DNA of 48,723 nt. Source: Caballeronia udeis. Lineage in GTDB: Bacteria; Pseudomonadota; Gammaproteobacteria; Burkholderiales; Burkholderiaceae. The notes beneath the pieces are model-generated. The model ran no database searches. It had not been told where the DNA came from and saw nothing but the letters and a program-made list of their open reading frames with translations. This document shows positions 40,538 to 48,723 of this stretch, in pieces; position 1 is the first letter of the stretch; the number at the start of each line of letters is the position of its first letter. The translations under genes and the position numbers were made by a program. Location: the NCBI RefSeq assembly GCF_001544555.2, contig NZ_FCOK02000077.1:1-48723 (forward strand). Reading direction: 5' to 3'.

Positions 40538-41050
40538 ATGACTGCCGCCAACAAGACCGTTCGAATGCTGACCCACTACAAAGCCTGGGCCAACGATCTC
40601 ATCTTCTCCATGCTGAAGGACATGCCTTATGAAGAGGTTATCCGTCCACGGCAGACGCGCTTCGGAAACATGGTGCACACGCTGAACCACATCTACGTCA
40701 TAGACGCCGTGTTCCAGGCGCATCTTCAAGGACGCGACCATGGTTACTCGGCACGCAATACACCCACTCATCCATCCCTCGATGAACTGTGGAACACAGT
40801 CCGGACCATGGACCAGTGGTATGTCGATTTTGCGGAGGGTCTATCCGCCGAGGATCTCGACCGGTCGATCCACTTCAAGTTTATTGGCGGTGGCGAGGGT
40901 GTCATGACCTGCAATGAAATGATTCTGCACGTGGTCAATCACGGCACCTATCACCGGGGGTTTGTCGGCGACATGATGTATCAGGCAGGTGTCACGCCAT
41001 TGGCCACCGATCTTCCCGTGTTCCTGCGCGATGTGGCTCAAGTGGCTTGA
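40538..41050 (+). CDS. DinB-family metal-binding protein
   Basis: Protein of 170 residues, four-helix bundle. Putative metal ligands His51 (TLNHIYV), His135 and His139 (VVNHGTYHRG) fit the DinB/YfiT three-histidine site. Start at 40538 (MTAANKTVRMLTHY). Related enzymes are mycothiol- or bacillithiol-dependent transferases; in Burkholderiales the thiol partner is unknown. Monocistronic, convergent with the GlxA-type regulator. Confidence 0.88.
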   Translation: MTAANKTVRMLTHYKAWANDLIFSMLKDMPYEEVIRPRQTRFGNMVHTLNHIYVIDAVFQAHLQGRDHGYSARNTPTHPSLDELWNTVRTMDQWYVDFAEGLSAEDLDRSIHFKFIGGGEGVMTCNEMILHVVNHGTYHRGFVGDMMYQAGVTPLATDLPVFLRDVAQVA

Positions 41051-41062
41051 GCGTCCCATGGC

Positions 41063-42019
41063 TTACGGGTTCATGGTTCCCGCTCTGGCGTGCCGGTCTT
41101 CGCGCGGCGACCGTTGAAAGCGTTTCTTATAACAACGCGCAAAATAAGAAGACGACTCGAACCCGCTTGCAAGACTGACTTCCATGATGGAGAGGTCCGT
41201 TTGCTGCAGCAGTTGGCGGCCTCGTTCCAGTCGCAGGTTCAAATAGAATCCGGCCGGCGACTCGTCCATGCCGGCCTGGAAAAGCCGCTCGAGTTGCCGG
41301 CGAGTGATGCCGACATTCAGGGCCAGCAGATCGATCGCCACGGGTGTTTCAATGTGCTGCTCCATCTGCGCAATGGCCGACAGCAGCCGGGTGTTGTTCA
41401 CGCCATAACGCTCAACGAGCGCCGCGCGCTGCAGGTTTTTCTGCGGGCGAATCTGCCCCAGCACGAACTGGTCGGCCACCCGGATCGCAAGATCCCGCCC
41501 ATGACGTCGCGCAATCAATTCAAGCATCAGGTCCATTGATGCCGTGCCCCCGGCCGACGTGATCCGCTGACGGTCGATCTCGAAGATCTCGCGGCTGACG
41601 CGCAACGCCGGATAACGCTCGACAAAAGCCGCGACCGTCTCCCAGTGAACCGTCACGCGAAATCCCTGCAGCAATCCGGCCTCCGCTAACACGAAGGCGC
41701 CGGTGTCCACGCCGCCAAGAATGATTCCCGCGGTCGCCTGCCGTTTCAGCCAGTGCCTGAGCGTTCGGTCGAGATACGCCAGGGGATCGTACGCCGCGAC
41801 CACGAACAGGATCGAGGCCGCCTCAAGCGTGGCCAAGGGGCCGTCCACCGCCATCGACATACCGTTGCTTGCCTGCACCGGATGTCCGTCCGCACTCAGC
41901 ACCTTCCAGCGATACAGGTCTCCGCCAAGCCGGTTGGCGGAGCGCAACGGTTCAGCTATGGCTGCGAAGTCGAGCAGCGAAAAACCGGGCATCAGCAGGA
42001 AAACAATGAGTTCGCTCAT
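41063..42019 (-). CDS. GlxA-family AraC-type regulator with DJ-1/PfpI domain
   Basis: About 318 residues from the ATG at 42019 (MSELIVFLLMPGFSL); the frame is open to 42070. DJ-1/PfpI-like N-domain (residues about 1-180) with AC-type GAFVLAEAGLL segment lacking the nucleophilic cysteine, so it is a sensor. C-terminal AraC double HTH (LALNVGITRRQLERLFQAG and IMEVSLASGFESSSYFARCYKKRF). This architecture includes CdhR and GbdR, regulators of carnitine and glycine betaine use. Divergent from a gamma-butyrobetaine-dioxygenase-like gene, which supports a carnitine-related signal. Confidence 0.9.
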   Translation of the reverse strand: MSELIVFLLMPGFSLLDFAAIAEPLRSANRLGGDLYRWKVLSADGHPVQASNGMSMAVDGPLATLEAASILFVVAAYDPLAYLDRTLRHWLKRQATAGIILGGVDTGAFVLAEAGLLQGFRVTVHWETVAAFVERYPALRVSREIFEIDRQRITSAGGTASMDLMLELIARRHGRDLAIRVADQFVLGQIRPQKNLQRAALVERYGVNNTRLLSAIAQMEQHIETPVAIDLLALNVGITRRQLERLFQAGMDESPAGFYLNLRLERGRQLLQQTDLSIMEVSLASGFESSSYFARCYKKRFQRSPREDRHARAGTMNP

Positions 42020-42275
42020 GAGGCGGACACTCCGACATGCGTTAATGATCGATTGTCGCAAAATTAGCAATCAAGGTCGCATTTTTATTATTTAGTCTGG
42101 AACAGGAACCGTAGAGTGGGTGGGACGTTGAATCACTAGCGGATCAGCGCGACGCACCGGAAAATTGAAAAATCAATATCAATCAGGATAACGTATCTAA
42201 TCAAGCGGCCGAAGATCTGGGCATGCAGGCAGCAACCCGACCCCGACGAACGCACCACATGACATGGAGATATAC

Positions 42276-43490
42276 ATGAACGCAGCTGCAAGCCCGGCCA
42301 ACGAAACATTCTCCGCAGACTGGAGAACCTTCAAATCGACTCATCGTCTTCAGACTGTCAAACTCCTGACCGACAGCGTGGAGACAACCTGGGACGATGA
42401 CCGGATCAGCAGCTACCATTTTCTATGGCTGCGCGACAATTGCCCGTGTCCCCAATGCGTCCATCCTGCTACCCGGGAACAGATGTTCGAGGTAGTGGAC
42501 GCTCCTGAGAACCTGGCGGCCGGGAGCGTTTCCCTTGATGTCACTGGTGGGCTGAATGTGCACTGGAGCGACGGTCATCGCAGCACGTACGAGGCCGGCT
42601 GGTTGCGTTCCCATGCCTACGATGAAACGTCCCGCAGCGAGCGTGCAGACCGGCTGCGCAGCGTTCGGCCGTGGGACAGCAAGCTGGCGATCCCGACATT
42701 CGACTACGCGTCCGTGATGTCATCGGACCGTGTCCTGCTCGACTGGCTGCTTGCAGCGCGTGACGTTGGATTGACCCTGCTCACCGGCATGCCTGAAACC
42801 GACAAGGCGGTGGAAACAGTGGCGAAGCGCATATCGTTTATTCGCGAGAGCAATTTCGGCATGACCTTCGAAGTCAGGACGAAGGTTGAAGCAGTCGACA
42901 GCAATGCCTACACGGCCCTCGAATTACCGGCACATACCGACCTGCCGACCCGGGAGCTTCAACCCGGTTTGCAGTTCCTCCATTGCCTGATCAATGACGC
43001 CACCGGCGGAGAAAGTACCTTCGTGGACGGATTCGCGATCGCGGCGGCTTTACGAGCAGGTTCACCCGAAGACTTCCGCCTGCTGTGTCAGCACCCGGTG
43101 GAGTTCTGGAACAAGGCGCCGCAGAGTGACTATCGAAGTTATGCACCTATCATCGGCCTCGACTCGCGCGGCGAGGTGAGTGAAATCCGGCTGGCGAACT
43201 GGCTTCGTGCCCCCTTCAACTTGCCAGCCTCCGAGATGGGCGCTTTCTATCGTGCATACCGGCACTTTTCCGCGCTTACCCGGGATTCGCGATTCATCGT
43301 GAGTCACAGGTTGGAAGCGGGCCAGATGTGGTGCTTCGATAATCGCCGGATCATGCATGCTCGCAAGGCCTTCGATCAGGCGAGCGGAAAACGCTTTCTG
43401 CGAGGCTGTTACATGGATCGCGACGAACTGCTTTCGCGCATTCTTGTACTGCAGCGCAATGATCCAGGCCGTTCAATCCGCGCCGCTTAA
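42276..43490 (+). CDS. Gamma-butyrobetaine dioxygenase-like 2-oxoglutarate/Fe(II) enzyme
   Basis: About 404 residues from ATG 42276, with GGAG upstream. N-terminal zinc domain with Cys56, Cys58, Cys61 (CPCPQC) and His101 (SDGHRS), equivalent to the Zn site of BBOX1. The C-terminal TauD-type jelly roll has the iron triad His220-x-Asp222 (AHTD) and His361 (IMHAR). BBOX converts gamma-butyrobetaine to L-carnitine. Bacterial homologues with this two-domain layout are mostly of that type; some act on other trimethyl-amines. The divergent GlxA-type regulator fits carnitine metabolism, although no carnitine dehydrogenase genes are nearby. Confidence 0.85.
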   Translation: MNAAASPANETFSADWRTFKSTHRLQTVKLLTDSVETTWDDDRISSYHFLWLRDNCPCPQCVHPATREQMFEVVDAPENLAAGSVSLDVTGGLNVHWSDGHRSTYEAGWLRSHAYDETSRSERADRLRSVRPWDSKLAIPTFDYASVMSSDRVLLDWLLAARDVGLTLLTGMPETDKAVETVAKRISFIRESNFGMTFEVRTKVEAVDSNAYTALELPAHTDLPTRELQPGLQFLHCLINDATGGESTFVDGFAIAAALRAGSPEDFRLLCQHPVEFWNKAPQSDYRSYAPIIGLDSRGEVSEIRLANWLRAPFNLPASEMGAFYRAYRHFSALTRDSRFIVSHRLEAGQMWCFDNRRIMHARKAFDQASGKRFLRGCYMDRDELLSRILVLQRNDPGRSIRAA

Positions 43491-43506
43491 GCGACGCTCG
43501 CCGCCG

Positions 43507-44465
43507 TCATTCACCTTGCTTTGGCGATGTAGCGGCCCATCGCCGCTGCATCGCCTCCACAAGATGGCGCCACAGAAATTCAGCAGCGGGAGAAAGGCGC
43601 CGGCCAACGCGCCGTATTGCCTGGCTGCTGAATTCGCGTGCGATCGGATGCTCCAGTTCAAGTGCAACCAGACGCCCCGCTTCGAGATATTGCCGCGCCG
43701 CGTCCGTCGACATGAATGCCACGCCCAGTCCCGCTGCAGCAATGGCCTGGGCAGCCGAGAAAAGATCGCAGCGGTACGACAGCGTCAGGTTGAGCCGCTC
43801 TGCACGAATGATGGCGTCAAGGTATTGCTGCGCGCCAAAACGCTCGGGCATGAAGATCAGCCGCTGATCGCGCAACTGCTCAAAGCGAATGCGCCGCTCA
43901 CCCGCCAACGCATGCCGCGGACTGACGAGCGCACAGAATTGCGCCGCCCGGAAGGTTCGGGAACGTATGGCGGGATCGCTGCCGCCGCCCGCGCACAAGC
44001 CAAGATCGACGTCGTCGTTGCGCACCATCGCGATGATTTCAGATGTCGCGCCACTACGCAGTTCCACCACGATGTCAGGAAACTGCAAGCTGAAACCCTC
44101 CAGCACAGTGGCCAGCAGGTTCTCGACGAATCCCTCGCCCACGCCAATCCCCAGCCGTCCGCGCCGCAGGCTTCTGAAATCTTCCAGTTGTGCCAGCATG
44201 TCCGCGTCGCGACGGCAACTCTCGCGGAAATGTTCGACAAGGCTTAGCCCGATCTCGGTCAGCACCGCGCGCCTGCCGCGCCGCTCCAGCAGCACCACGC
44301 CGTGATCGCGTTCGAGTGCGCCACTTGCCGGCTGATCACGGAGCCGTTGATGGCTAGCGCGTCAGCGGCAGCACGCACGCCTCCGTGCAGGTCGATTTCG
44401 TGCAAATATCGCAGGCTCCGGGCGCTAAGCAGATTCTCCCGGGCAGGCGTATTGTCTTTGGCCAT
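43507..44465 (-). pseudogene. LysR-family regulator, frameshifted in the HTH
   Basis: The N-terminal HTH reads from 44465 (or 44483/44495): LRYLHEIDLHGGVRAAADAL and NGSVISRQVA, then leaves frame. The effector part is in another frame from about 44316 (VVLLERRGRRAVLTEIG onward) to 43507. Adding one base between 44316 and 44317 restores QVA-[Q/H]-LERDHGVVLLERRGRRAVL, the normal LysR linker. So a single-base deletion, or a sequencing error, separates the halves. Divergent from the M20 hydrolase/transporter pair, its natural target. Confidence 0.8.
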
Positions 44466-44580
44466 ATCGTTGTCTGTTGACATGCAGGTCAACATTATCG
44501 GCCAGGGAACGTCATTGATTAGCAGATTTTGAAGCAGAATACTCGCCCATCAGATTTCTTACAGAGAGACACCCACGACC

Positions 44581-45798
44581 ATGGAAAACACCCAGGCTTT
44601 TTGCTCGCTAGACGACACCACGGATCTCCGCGATGAACTAAGCGCGATCCGTCATCGGCTACATCAAAATCCGGAGCTTGCGTACAGGGAGTTTCAAACC
44701 TCCGACCTCGTTGCGCATAACCTGGAAAGCTGGGGTTACAAGGTGACGCGCGGCCTGGGCGGAACCGGCATGGTCGCGTCGCTCACGGCAGGTACGGGCA
44801 AGCGCGCCGTAGCCGTGCGCGCCGACATGGACGCGTTGCCGATTCCTGAAGAAACCGGCTTGCCATACGCCAGCCGCAACGCGGGCCTGATGCACGCCTG
44901 CGGTCACGACGGTCACACCACCATGGTCCTGGGCGCCGCGCGCCACCTCGCCCGCACGCGTGCATTCAACGGCACCGTTCATCTCGTGTTCCAGCCTGCC
45001 GAAGAGATCGGCGCGGACAGCGGCGCCATGCGAATGATTGCCGACGGCCTGTTCGAGCGTTTCCCCTGCGAGGCAATCTTCGGCCTGCACAATCATCCCG
45101 GCTATCCCACGGGCACGTTCATGTTCCGCAGCGGTCCCTTCATGGCGGCATCGGATACGGTCAACATCACCATTCACGGCCGCGGTGGCCACGCGGCGCG
45201 CCCGCATCTTGCCGTGGACCCGGTCGTGATCGGCGCGGGTCTGGTGACCGCGCTGCAAACGGTGGTCGCGCGCAGTATCGACCCCATGCAAACGGCCGTG
45301 GTCACGGTCGGCGCATTCAACGCGGGGTATGCTGCCAACGTGATTCCCGAATCGGCGCGCTTGCAGATCAGCGTCCGCTCGTTCGACCCCGCTGTGCGCA
45401 AGCTGCTCGAAGCACGTATCCGCGCGCTGACGGAGGCTCAGGCGAGCGCGTATGGCGCACGCGCGGAGATTGAATACGTGCCGGGTTATCCGGTCGTGAT
45501 CAACAGCCAGGCCGAAACGGAACTGGCGTTGCAAGTGGCGCGCGAACTGGTAGGTGACGACCGCGTTGTCGATAACTTCGGCCCGATCGCAGGCAGTGAA
45601 GATTTCGCTTATTACCTGCAGAAGAAGCCGGGATGTTTCCTGCGCCTGGGCAACGGCGAAGGCGCGCCGATGCTGCATAACGCGTCCTACGACTTCAACG
45701 ACGACAACCTCACCGTCGGCGCCGCCTACTGGACCCGCCTGGTCGAGCGTTTCCTCGCGCAGCAGGTCGCAGTAGGCTTCAAGCCGGTGAATCAATAG
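44581..45798 (+). CDS. M20-family metal-dependent amidohydrolase (hippurate-hydrolase type)
   Basis: Protein of 405 residues, full length. Motifs: RRLHQNPELAYREFQTSDLV-like N-terminus (residues 24-43), metal ligands in the segment LMHACGHDGHTTM and QPAEEIGADSGA, HNHP, and SEDFAYYL near residue 340. This fits the IAA-amino-acid/hippurate hydrolase branch that cleaves N-acyl amino acids. It is followed by a transporter gene on the same strand, 90 bp away with a hairpin in between, suggesting uptake plus hydrolysis of one substrate class. Confidence 0.9.
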   Translation: MENTQAFCSLDDTTDLRDELSAIRHRLHQNPELAYREFQTSDLVAHNLESWGYKVTRGLGGTGMVASLTAGTGKRAVAVRADMDALPIPEETGLPYASRNAGLMHACGHDGHTTMVLGAARHLARTRAFNGTVHLVFQPAEEIGADSGAMRMIADGLFERFPCEAIFGLHNHPGYPTGTFMFRSGPFMAASDTVNITIHGRGGHAARPHLAVDPVVIGAGLVTALQTVVARSIDPMQTAVVTVGAFNAGYAANVIPESARLQISVRSFDPAVRKLLEARIRALTEAQASAYGARAEIEYVPGYPVVINSQAETELALQVARELVGDDRVVDNFGPIAGSEDFAYYLQKKPGCFLRLGNGEGAPMLHNASYDFNDDNLTVGAAYWTRLVERFLAQQVAVGFKPVNQ

Positions 45799-45828
45799 CA
45801 GTTCGGTAGCCATTAAAGTTTGCACATT

Positions 45829-45850
45829 GCGCGATGCCTCGGCATCGCGC
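45829..45850 (+). repeat. Perfect intercistronic hairpin
   Basis: GCGCGATGCC (45829-45838), TC, GGCATCGCGC (45841-45850). A ten-base perfect palindrome between the hydrolase and the transporter. No T-run follows, so it is more likely an mRNA processing or stability element than a full terminator. Confidence 0.6.
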
Positions 45851-45888
45851 TTAGCCGTGCGCAAGACCCAAGCATTCACGGGACTTCC

Positions 45889-47163
45889 ATGTCAGTCATT
45901 ACAGCCCAGCCCGCTAAAGCCGTTTCGCAAAGCAAGATCGTGATTGCCGCGATCATCGGCAATCTGCTCGAGTTTTTCGACTTCACCGTCTATAGCTTTT
46001 TCGCGCTTACGATCGCCAAGCTTTTCTTCCCGGCGCACGATCCGGTTATCTCCACGCTGCTCGCGCTGTCCGCGTTTGCGATTGGCTTTGTCGCGCGTCC
46101 GGTCGGCGGCTTCGTGCTGGGTCACTATGCGGACAAACGTGGCCGGCGTGCCGCGCTGACCCTGACCATTTTCCTGATGGCGATCGGCTCGGCCATGATC
46201 GGCCTGGCGCCGACTTATGCAAGCATTGGCCTTGCCGCACCGGCCTTGATCATCTTCGCTCGCCTGCTGCAAGGCTTCGCGCAGGGCGGCGAATTCGGCG
46301 CCGCCACCGCGACGCTGCTCGAGACGGGTTCGGCTAAGGGCCGCGGTTTTCGGGCTAGCTGGCAGCTGGCGAGTCAAGGCGCCGCCGCGCTGATGGGCTC
46401 GGGTATTGCTGCATTGCTGACTTACCAGTTAAGCGGTGAACAACTGCTTGACTGGGGATGGCGCGTGCCGTTCCTGATCGGCACGCTCATCATGCCGGTT
46501 GGCGTGTATCTGCGCCGGCACATTGTGGAAGAGCCGCCGAAGCAGGCCAGGGCTGCCGGGTCCAGCCTGGAGCCGGGTCTCGTGCGCAAGTGGTTCCTGA
46601 CGGTCTTCGCCATCATGGGCATGACGGTGGCGACCTATGTACTCATGTACTACATCCCGACCTATTCAATCCAGTACCTGAAGATGCCGGCCAAGCTTTC
46701 CATGCTCGTGTCGATCTTCGCGGCGATCGTTTCGCTGACACTGTGTCCGATCTGGGGCGCGTTATCCGACAAGATGCAACGCCGCAAGCCACTGATCCTG
46801 GTGGGGCGCATTGCGCTGATCGTGCTGCTTTATCCGGCGTTCTGGCTGATGAACCAGTTCCCCTCGTTGCCGGTCATGGTGGCGTTGATCGTGCTGCTGA
46901 TGCTGTTCTACACAATGGGTTCCGCACCCGCCTATGCACTCATGCCGGAGAACTTTCCGAAGCACGCGCGTGCGGGTTATCTGGCGAGTGCGTATGCGGT
47001 GGCGGTGTCGGTGTTTGGCGGCTCGGCGCAACTGGTGGTTGCCTGGCTTATCAAGGTCACCGGCAATACGATGGCCCCCGCGTGGTACATGATCGTATGC
47101 GTGATCATTTCGCTGATCGCCGTTTCCATGCTCGATGAAACCGGTGGGCGCGACCTGACCTGA
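45889..47163 (+). CDS. MHS-family (metabolite:proton symporter) MFS transporter
   Basis: About 424 residues from ATG 45889 (MSVITAQPAKAVSQSKIV). Twelve helices; the MHS signature GNLLEFFDFTVYSFFALTIAKLFF in helix 1, GHYADKRGRRAALTLT in loop 2-3, and RLLQGFAQGGEFGAATATLLE in helix 4. The family takes up organic acids such as citrate, ketoglutarate or shikimate and betaines with protons. It is downstream of the amidohydrolase, so its substrate may be an N-acyl amino acid or product acid. A strong terminator follows. Confidence 0.9.
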   Translation: MSVITAQPAKAVSQSKIVIAAIIGNLLEFFDFTVYSFFALTIAKLFFPAHDPVISTLLALSAFAIGFVARPVGGFVLGHYADKRGRRAALTLTIFLMAIGSAMIGLAPTYASIGLAAPALIIFARLLQGFAQGGEFGAATATLLETGSAKGRGFRASWQLASQGAAALMGSGIAALLTYQLSGEQLLDWGWRVPFLIGTLIMPVGVYLRRHIVEEPPKQARAAGSSLEPGLVRKWFLTVFAIMGMTVATYVLMYYIPTYSIQYLKMPAKLSMLVSIFAAIVSLTLCPIWGALSDKMQRRKPLILVGRIALIVLLYPAFWLMNQFPSLPVMVALIVLLMLFYTMGSAPAYALMPENFPKHARAGYLASAYAVAVSVFGGSAQLVVAWLIKVTGNTMAPAWYMIVCVIISLIAVSMLDETGGRDLT

Positions 47164-47221
47164 TGTTCGGGAAATAGCAGCAGGGGCGACCAAACCTGCA
47201 TGAAACGCGATGGGTCTATAA

Positions 47222-47254
47222 GGCTGGGCGCTCAGGCGCCCAGCCCTTTTTTTT
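47222..47254 (+). terminator. Rho-independent terminator after the MHS transporter
   Basis: GGCTGGGCGC (47222-47231), loop TCAG, GCGCCCAGCC (47236-47245), then C and eight Ts (47247-47254). Perfect ten-base stem. Confidence 0.92.
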
Positions 47255-47417
47255 CGCTTTGAGCGAACGCTTCCGCGAGACGGCCCGCGGCGCAGCTTGC
47301 ACCATTTCAACAACGGGTCTCAAGCCCGCTTTACAATATCGGCGCCAGACCCGCCCGGATCGTGGGCATCAACCCCGCCGTGCCGGCCAGGGGCTCGCGC
47401 CATAGAACAATGGAACG

Positions 47418-47948
47418 TTAGTTCGAGGCCGGTGCGGGCGCGGACGCCGCAGGCTTATGTTTGCGCGATCCTGCGTGCCTCTTGCCTTGCTCATTCCGGA
47501 ACAGCGGGTCAGCAATCTTCTTCTGCTCGTCGGACAGCGTGGCGTAAAGGGCGCTGAACGACGCGGCCAGCTTCTGCATGTTATCGGCATGCAACTGGGC
47601 CAACTCGGCGTAGGACTTCATGGCGTCGTCCGCACTGTCCGAGGGCAGCTTGTGCGCCCGATCACGGAAAGCCTGGTCGGTCTTGGCCGCGTTGTCGCGC
47701 ATGGTTTGCGCAAAGGCATCCCATTGCGGCGCTTGCTGACTCGTGATTTTCATTTCAGCGTGCAGATCGTTGATTCGCTTCTCCACAAAATCCGCATGCT
47801 TTTGCGCACGGCTGACGGGCGCTGACGCAGCCGCAGAAGGCGCGGCGGTTGAATCGCTTGCCGCCGAGGCCTGTGCCCATGCGGAAGTCGTGAAGCAGGC
47901 AAGCGCCAGCAATGCAGGCGCAACAGCAATACGAGGAGAGAGTTTCAT
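47418..47948 (-). CDS. Spy/CpxP-like (LTXXQ motif) periplasmic protein
   Basis: Protein of 176 residues. Signal peptide cleaved near SAWA-QAS (about residue 25), Ala/Ser-rich linker, then a helical Spy/CpxP-type domain: KHADFVEKRINDLHAEMKIT, then QAPQWDAFAQTMRDN, and second LTxxQ-like motif LSDEQKKIAD. Basic Lys/Arg/His tail (GKRHAGSRKHKPA). Members act as ATP-independent chaperones or envelope-stress sensors. The first motif is degenerate (ITSQQ for LTxxQ). Confidence 0.85.
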   Translation of the reverse strand: MKLSPRIAVAPALLALACFTTSAWAQASAASDSTAAPSAAASAPVSRAQKHADFVEKRINDLHAEMKITSQQAPQWDAFAQTMRDNAAKTDQAFRDRAHKLPSDSADDAMKSYAELAQLHADNMQKLAASFSALYATLSDEQKKIADPLFRNEQGKRHAGSRKHKPAASAPAPASN

Positions 47949-48046
47949 GTTGGGAGTTTTAATTGAGTTGTTGGATTCGCGACGTTTTATCAGGGCGCGT
48001 CAGGGTCGTGCCGCCGGCTAGTGAGCTATCAGCAGGGTTGCCAGCG

Positions 48047-48394
48047 TCAATAGCCCGGAGGATAACTATTCGGGTAATAAGCTACGCCGGGCGGGGGCGG
48101 GGGTGGCGGTGCCGAATACACGACAGGAGGGGGTGCCTGTGTCGCGGCCCCCGCAATAGCTGCGCCCGCAACAACACCCAGCAGCGCGCCGACAAGCAGG
48201 CCACCGCCTCCTCCGCCCCCGCCGCCGCCTCGATAACCCCCATGGTTATAGCCTTGACCGCCATAGTATCCACCGTGGCCGCCGCGATCGTCACGGTGTT
48301 GCGCTTGCGCCGGCAGCACGGACGCTGCAGCGGCGACCGCGATAGCGACCATGCCCAACCGGCGATATATCGAACTTCGGGAATGCTGCGTCAT
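48047..48394 (-). CDS. Gly/Pro-rich exported protein
   Basis: Protein of 115 residues starting MTQHSRSSIYRRLGM behind AAAGGAGA. Signal peptide ending near LPAQA-QHR, then a Gly/Tyr/His-rich segment (RGGHGGYYGGQGYNHGGYRG) with ten consecutive glycines, a short glycine-zipper-like membrane helix (LLVGALLGVVAGAAIAGAA), and a Pro-rich tail (PPPPPPP). No enzyme motif. Resembles surface-associated glycine-zipper proteins of Burkholderiales. Same strand as, and upstream of, the Spy-like gene, possibly co-expressed. Upstream DNA includes GGAAACTTTTTTGAAC (reverse strand, about 48550-48567), which could be an ECF-sigma -35. Confidence 0.75.
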   Translation of the reverse strand: MTQHSRSSIYRRLGMVAIAVAAAASVLPAQAQHRDDRGGHGGYYGGQGYNHGGYRGGGGGGGGGGLLVGALLGVVAGAAIAGAATQAPPPVVYSAPPPPPPPGVAYYPNSYPPGY

Positions 48395-48723
48395 TACGCT
48401 CGTCTCCTTTCAAGAGGTGAAGTATCTGCATCGACAACCGCGGCAAAATTACCGATGAAGGACGATGAGGGGCGACGCAACCAGCTTAGCCCCCATTACT
48501 TACAGTTCCGTCGCACAGAACTGTCTGCGACCCTCGTGCGTCTGATAACCCGCGGTTCAAAAAAGTTTCCAGAGTAAAGGCAATCGACTGATCAATTCCT
48601 TTTAACTTGCAGGCGAAATAAAAATCCTGGCCTGAACCGCGGCGCGTTATTCCATTTCTAATTCAATAGTGAATCAATCATCCACGGCCACGCGACGATG
48701 GAATGAACCCGTTGGTGATCCAG
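48395..48723. other. Terminal region without a clear gene
   Basis: About 330 bp up to the window edge. It holds the leader of the Gly/Pro-rich gene and a GTCGCA/TGCGAC hairpin at 48510-48531. A reverse frame enters from the right edge and stops at 48658-48660 (LDHQRVHSIVAWPWMIDSLL); it may be the end of a gene beginning outside, but is too short to judge. Confidence 0.3.

Noticed and set aside
44659..45879. 406-codon reverse frame over the M20 hydrolase
   Set aside because: Opposite-strand shadow; the forward frame has all M20 motifs.
48658..48723. Reverse frame entering from the right edge
   Set aside because: Only 21 codons visible, no motif; cannot be told from chance.
1..48723. CRISPR arrays, tRNA/rRNA genes, insertion sequences, prophage genes
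   Set aside because: None seen on reading both strands; no direct-repeat/spacer pattern, no tRNA cloverleaf and no transposase or integrase motif.

Overview
The window (48.7 kb, GC-rich) looks like accessory DNA from a Burkholderiales bacterium, most likely Paraburkholderia/Caballeronia/Burkholderia and plausibly a secondary chromosome or megaplasmid. Reasons: an H-NS-type protein with the short AT-hook-like C-terminus common in Burkholderia, a KirBac1.1-type potassium channel, a decayed Burkholderia-type porin, and small catabolic or transport cassettes each beside its own LysR, MarR, PadR, GlxA, MocR or sigma-54 regulator. No tRNA, rRNA, CRISPR array, transposase or core housekeeping block was seen. 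Genus placement is inference.

Layout. 1-1.0 kb: 5' part of an ACR3 arsenite exporter behind arsR. 1.6 kb: CsbD stress protein. 1.9-5.8 kb: a four-gene osmoprotectant-type ABC operon in the order yehZ-Y-X-W. 5.8-6.5 kb: graveyard with a porin C-terminus and an AraC C-terminus. 6.5-9.1 kb: two MarR regulators, a cis-CaaD/Cg10062-like tautomerase keeping all six catalytic residues, and an H-NS protein. 9.8-11.9 kb: LysR divergent from a frameshifted glutathione S-transferase, then a SnoaL-like protein. 12.0 kb: short-chain dehydrogenase relic. 12.4-14.1 kb: YCII/DGPF protein plus ECF42-type sigma factor. 14.2-15.7 kb: RhlE helicase. 16.0-17.8 kb: a small unknown protein and a Bcr/CflA efflux pump.

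17.87-24.4 kb is the most interesting locus: a consensus sigma-54 promoter with a perfect inverted repeat about 100 bp upstream drives a FlK-type hot-dog thioesterase, a PaaK-like acyl-CoA ligase, a crotonase, a dehalogenase-type HAD hydrolase and an orphan branched-chain-amino-acid-type binding protein. After a terminator comes a sigma-54 activator with an unusual GSFTGA loop. I infer an inducible CoA-dependent route for an imported carboxylic acid; the substrate is unknown, and a halogenated acid is one testable option.

24.5-34.8 kb: DHA2 efflux/LysR pair, LysR/quinone-oxidoreductase pair, EamA exporter/MocR pair, nitronate monooxygenase/LysR pair, a MerR relic with an intact operator, and a TauE/SafE exporter. 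34.8-41.1 kb: DUF3574 lipoprotein, PadR plus FAD monooxygenase, a Tat-exported berberine-bridge-type oxidase, KirBac channel, DinB protein. 41.1-43.5 kb: GlxA-type regulator divergent from a gamma-butyrobetaine dioxygenase homologue (carnitine theme). 43.5-47.2 kb: frameshifted LysR divergent from an M20 amidohydrolase and an MHS-type transporter. 47.4-48.4 kb: Spy/CpxP-like and Gly/Pro-rich exported proteins. The many truncated or frameshifted genes (porin, AraC, GST, SDR, MerR, LysR) show a region in active turnover.
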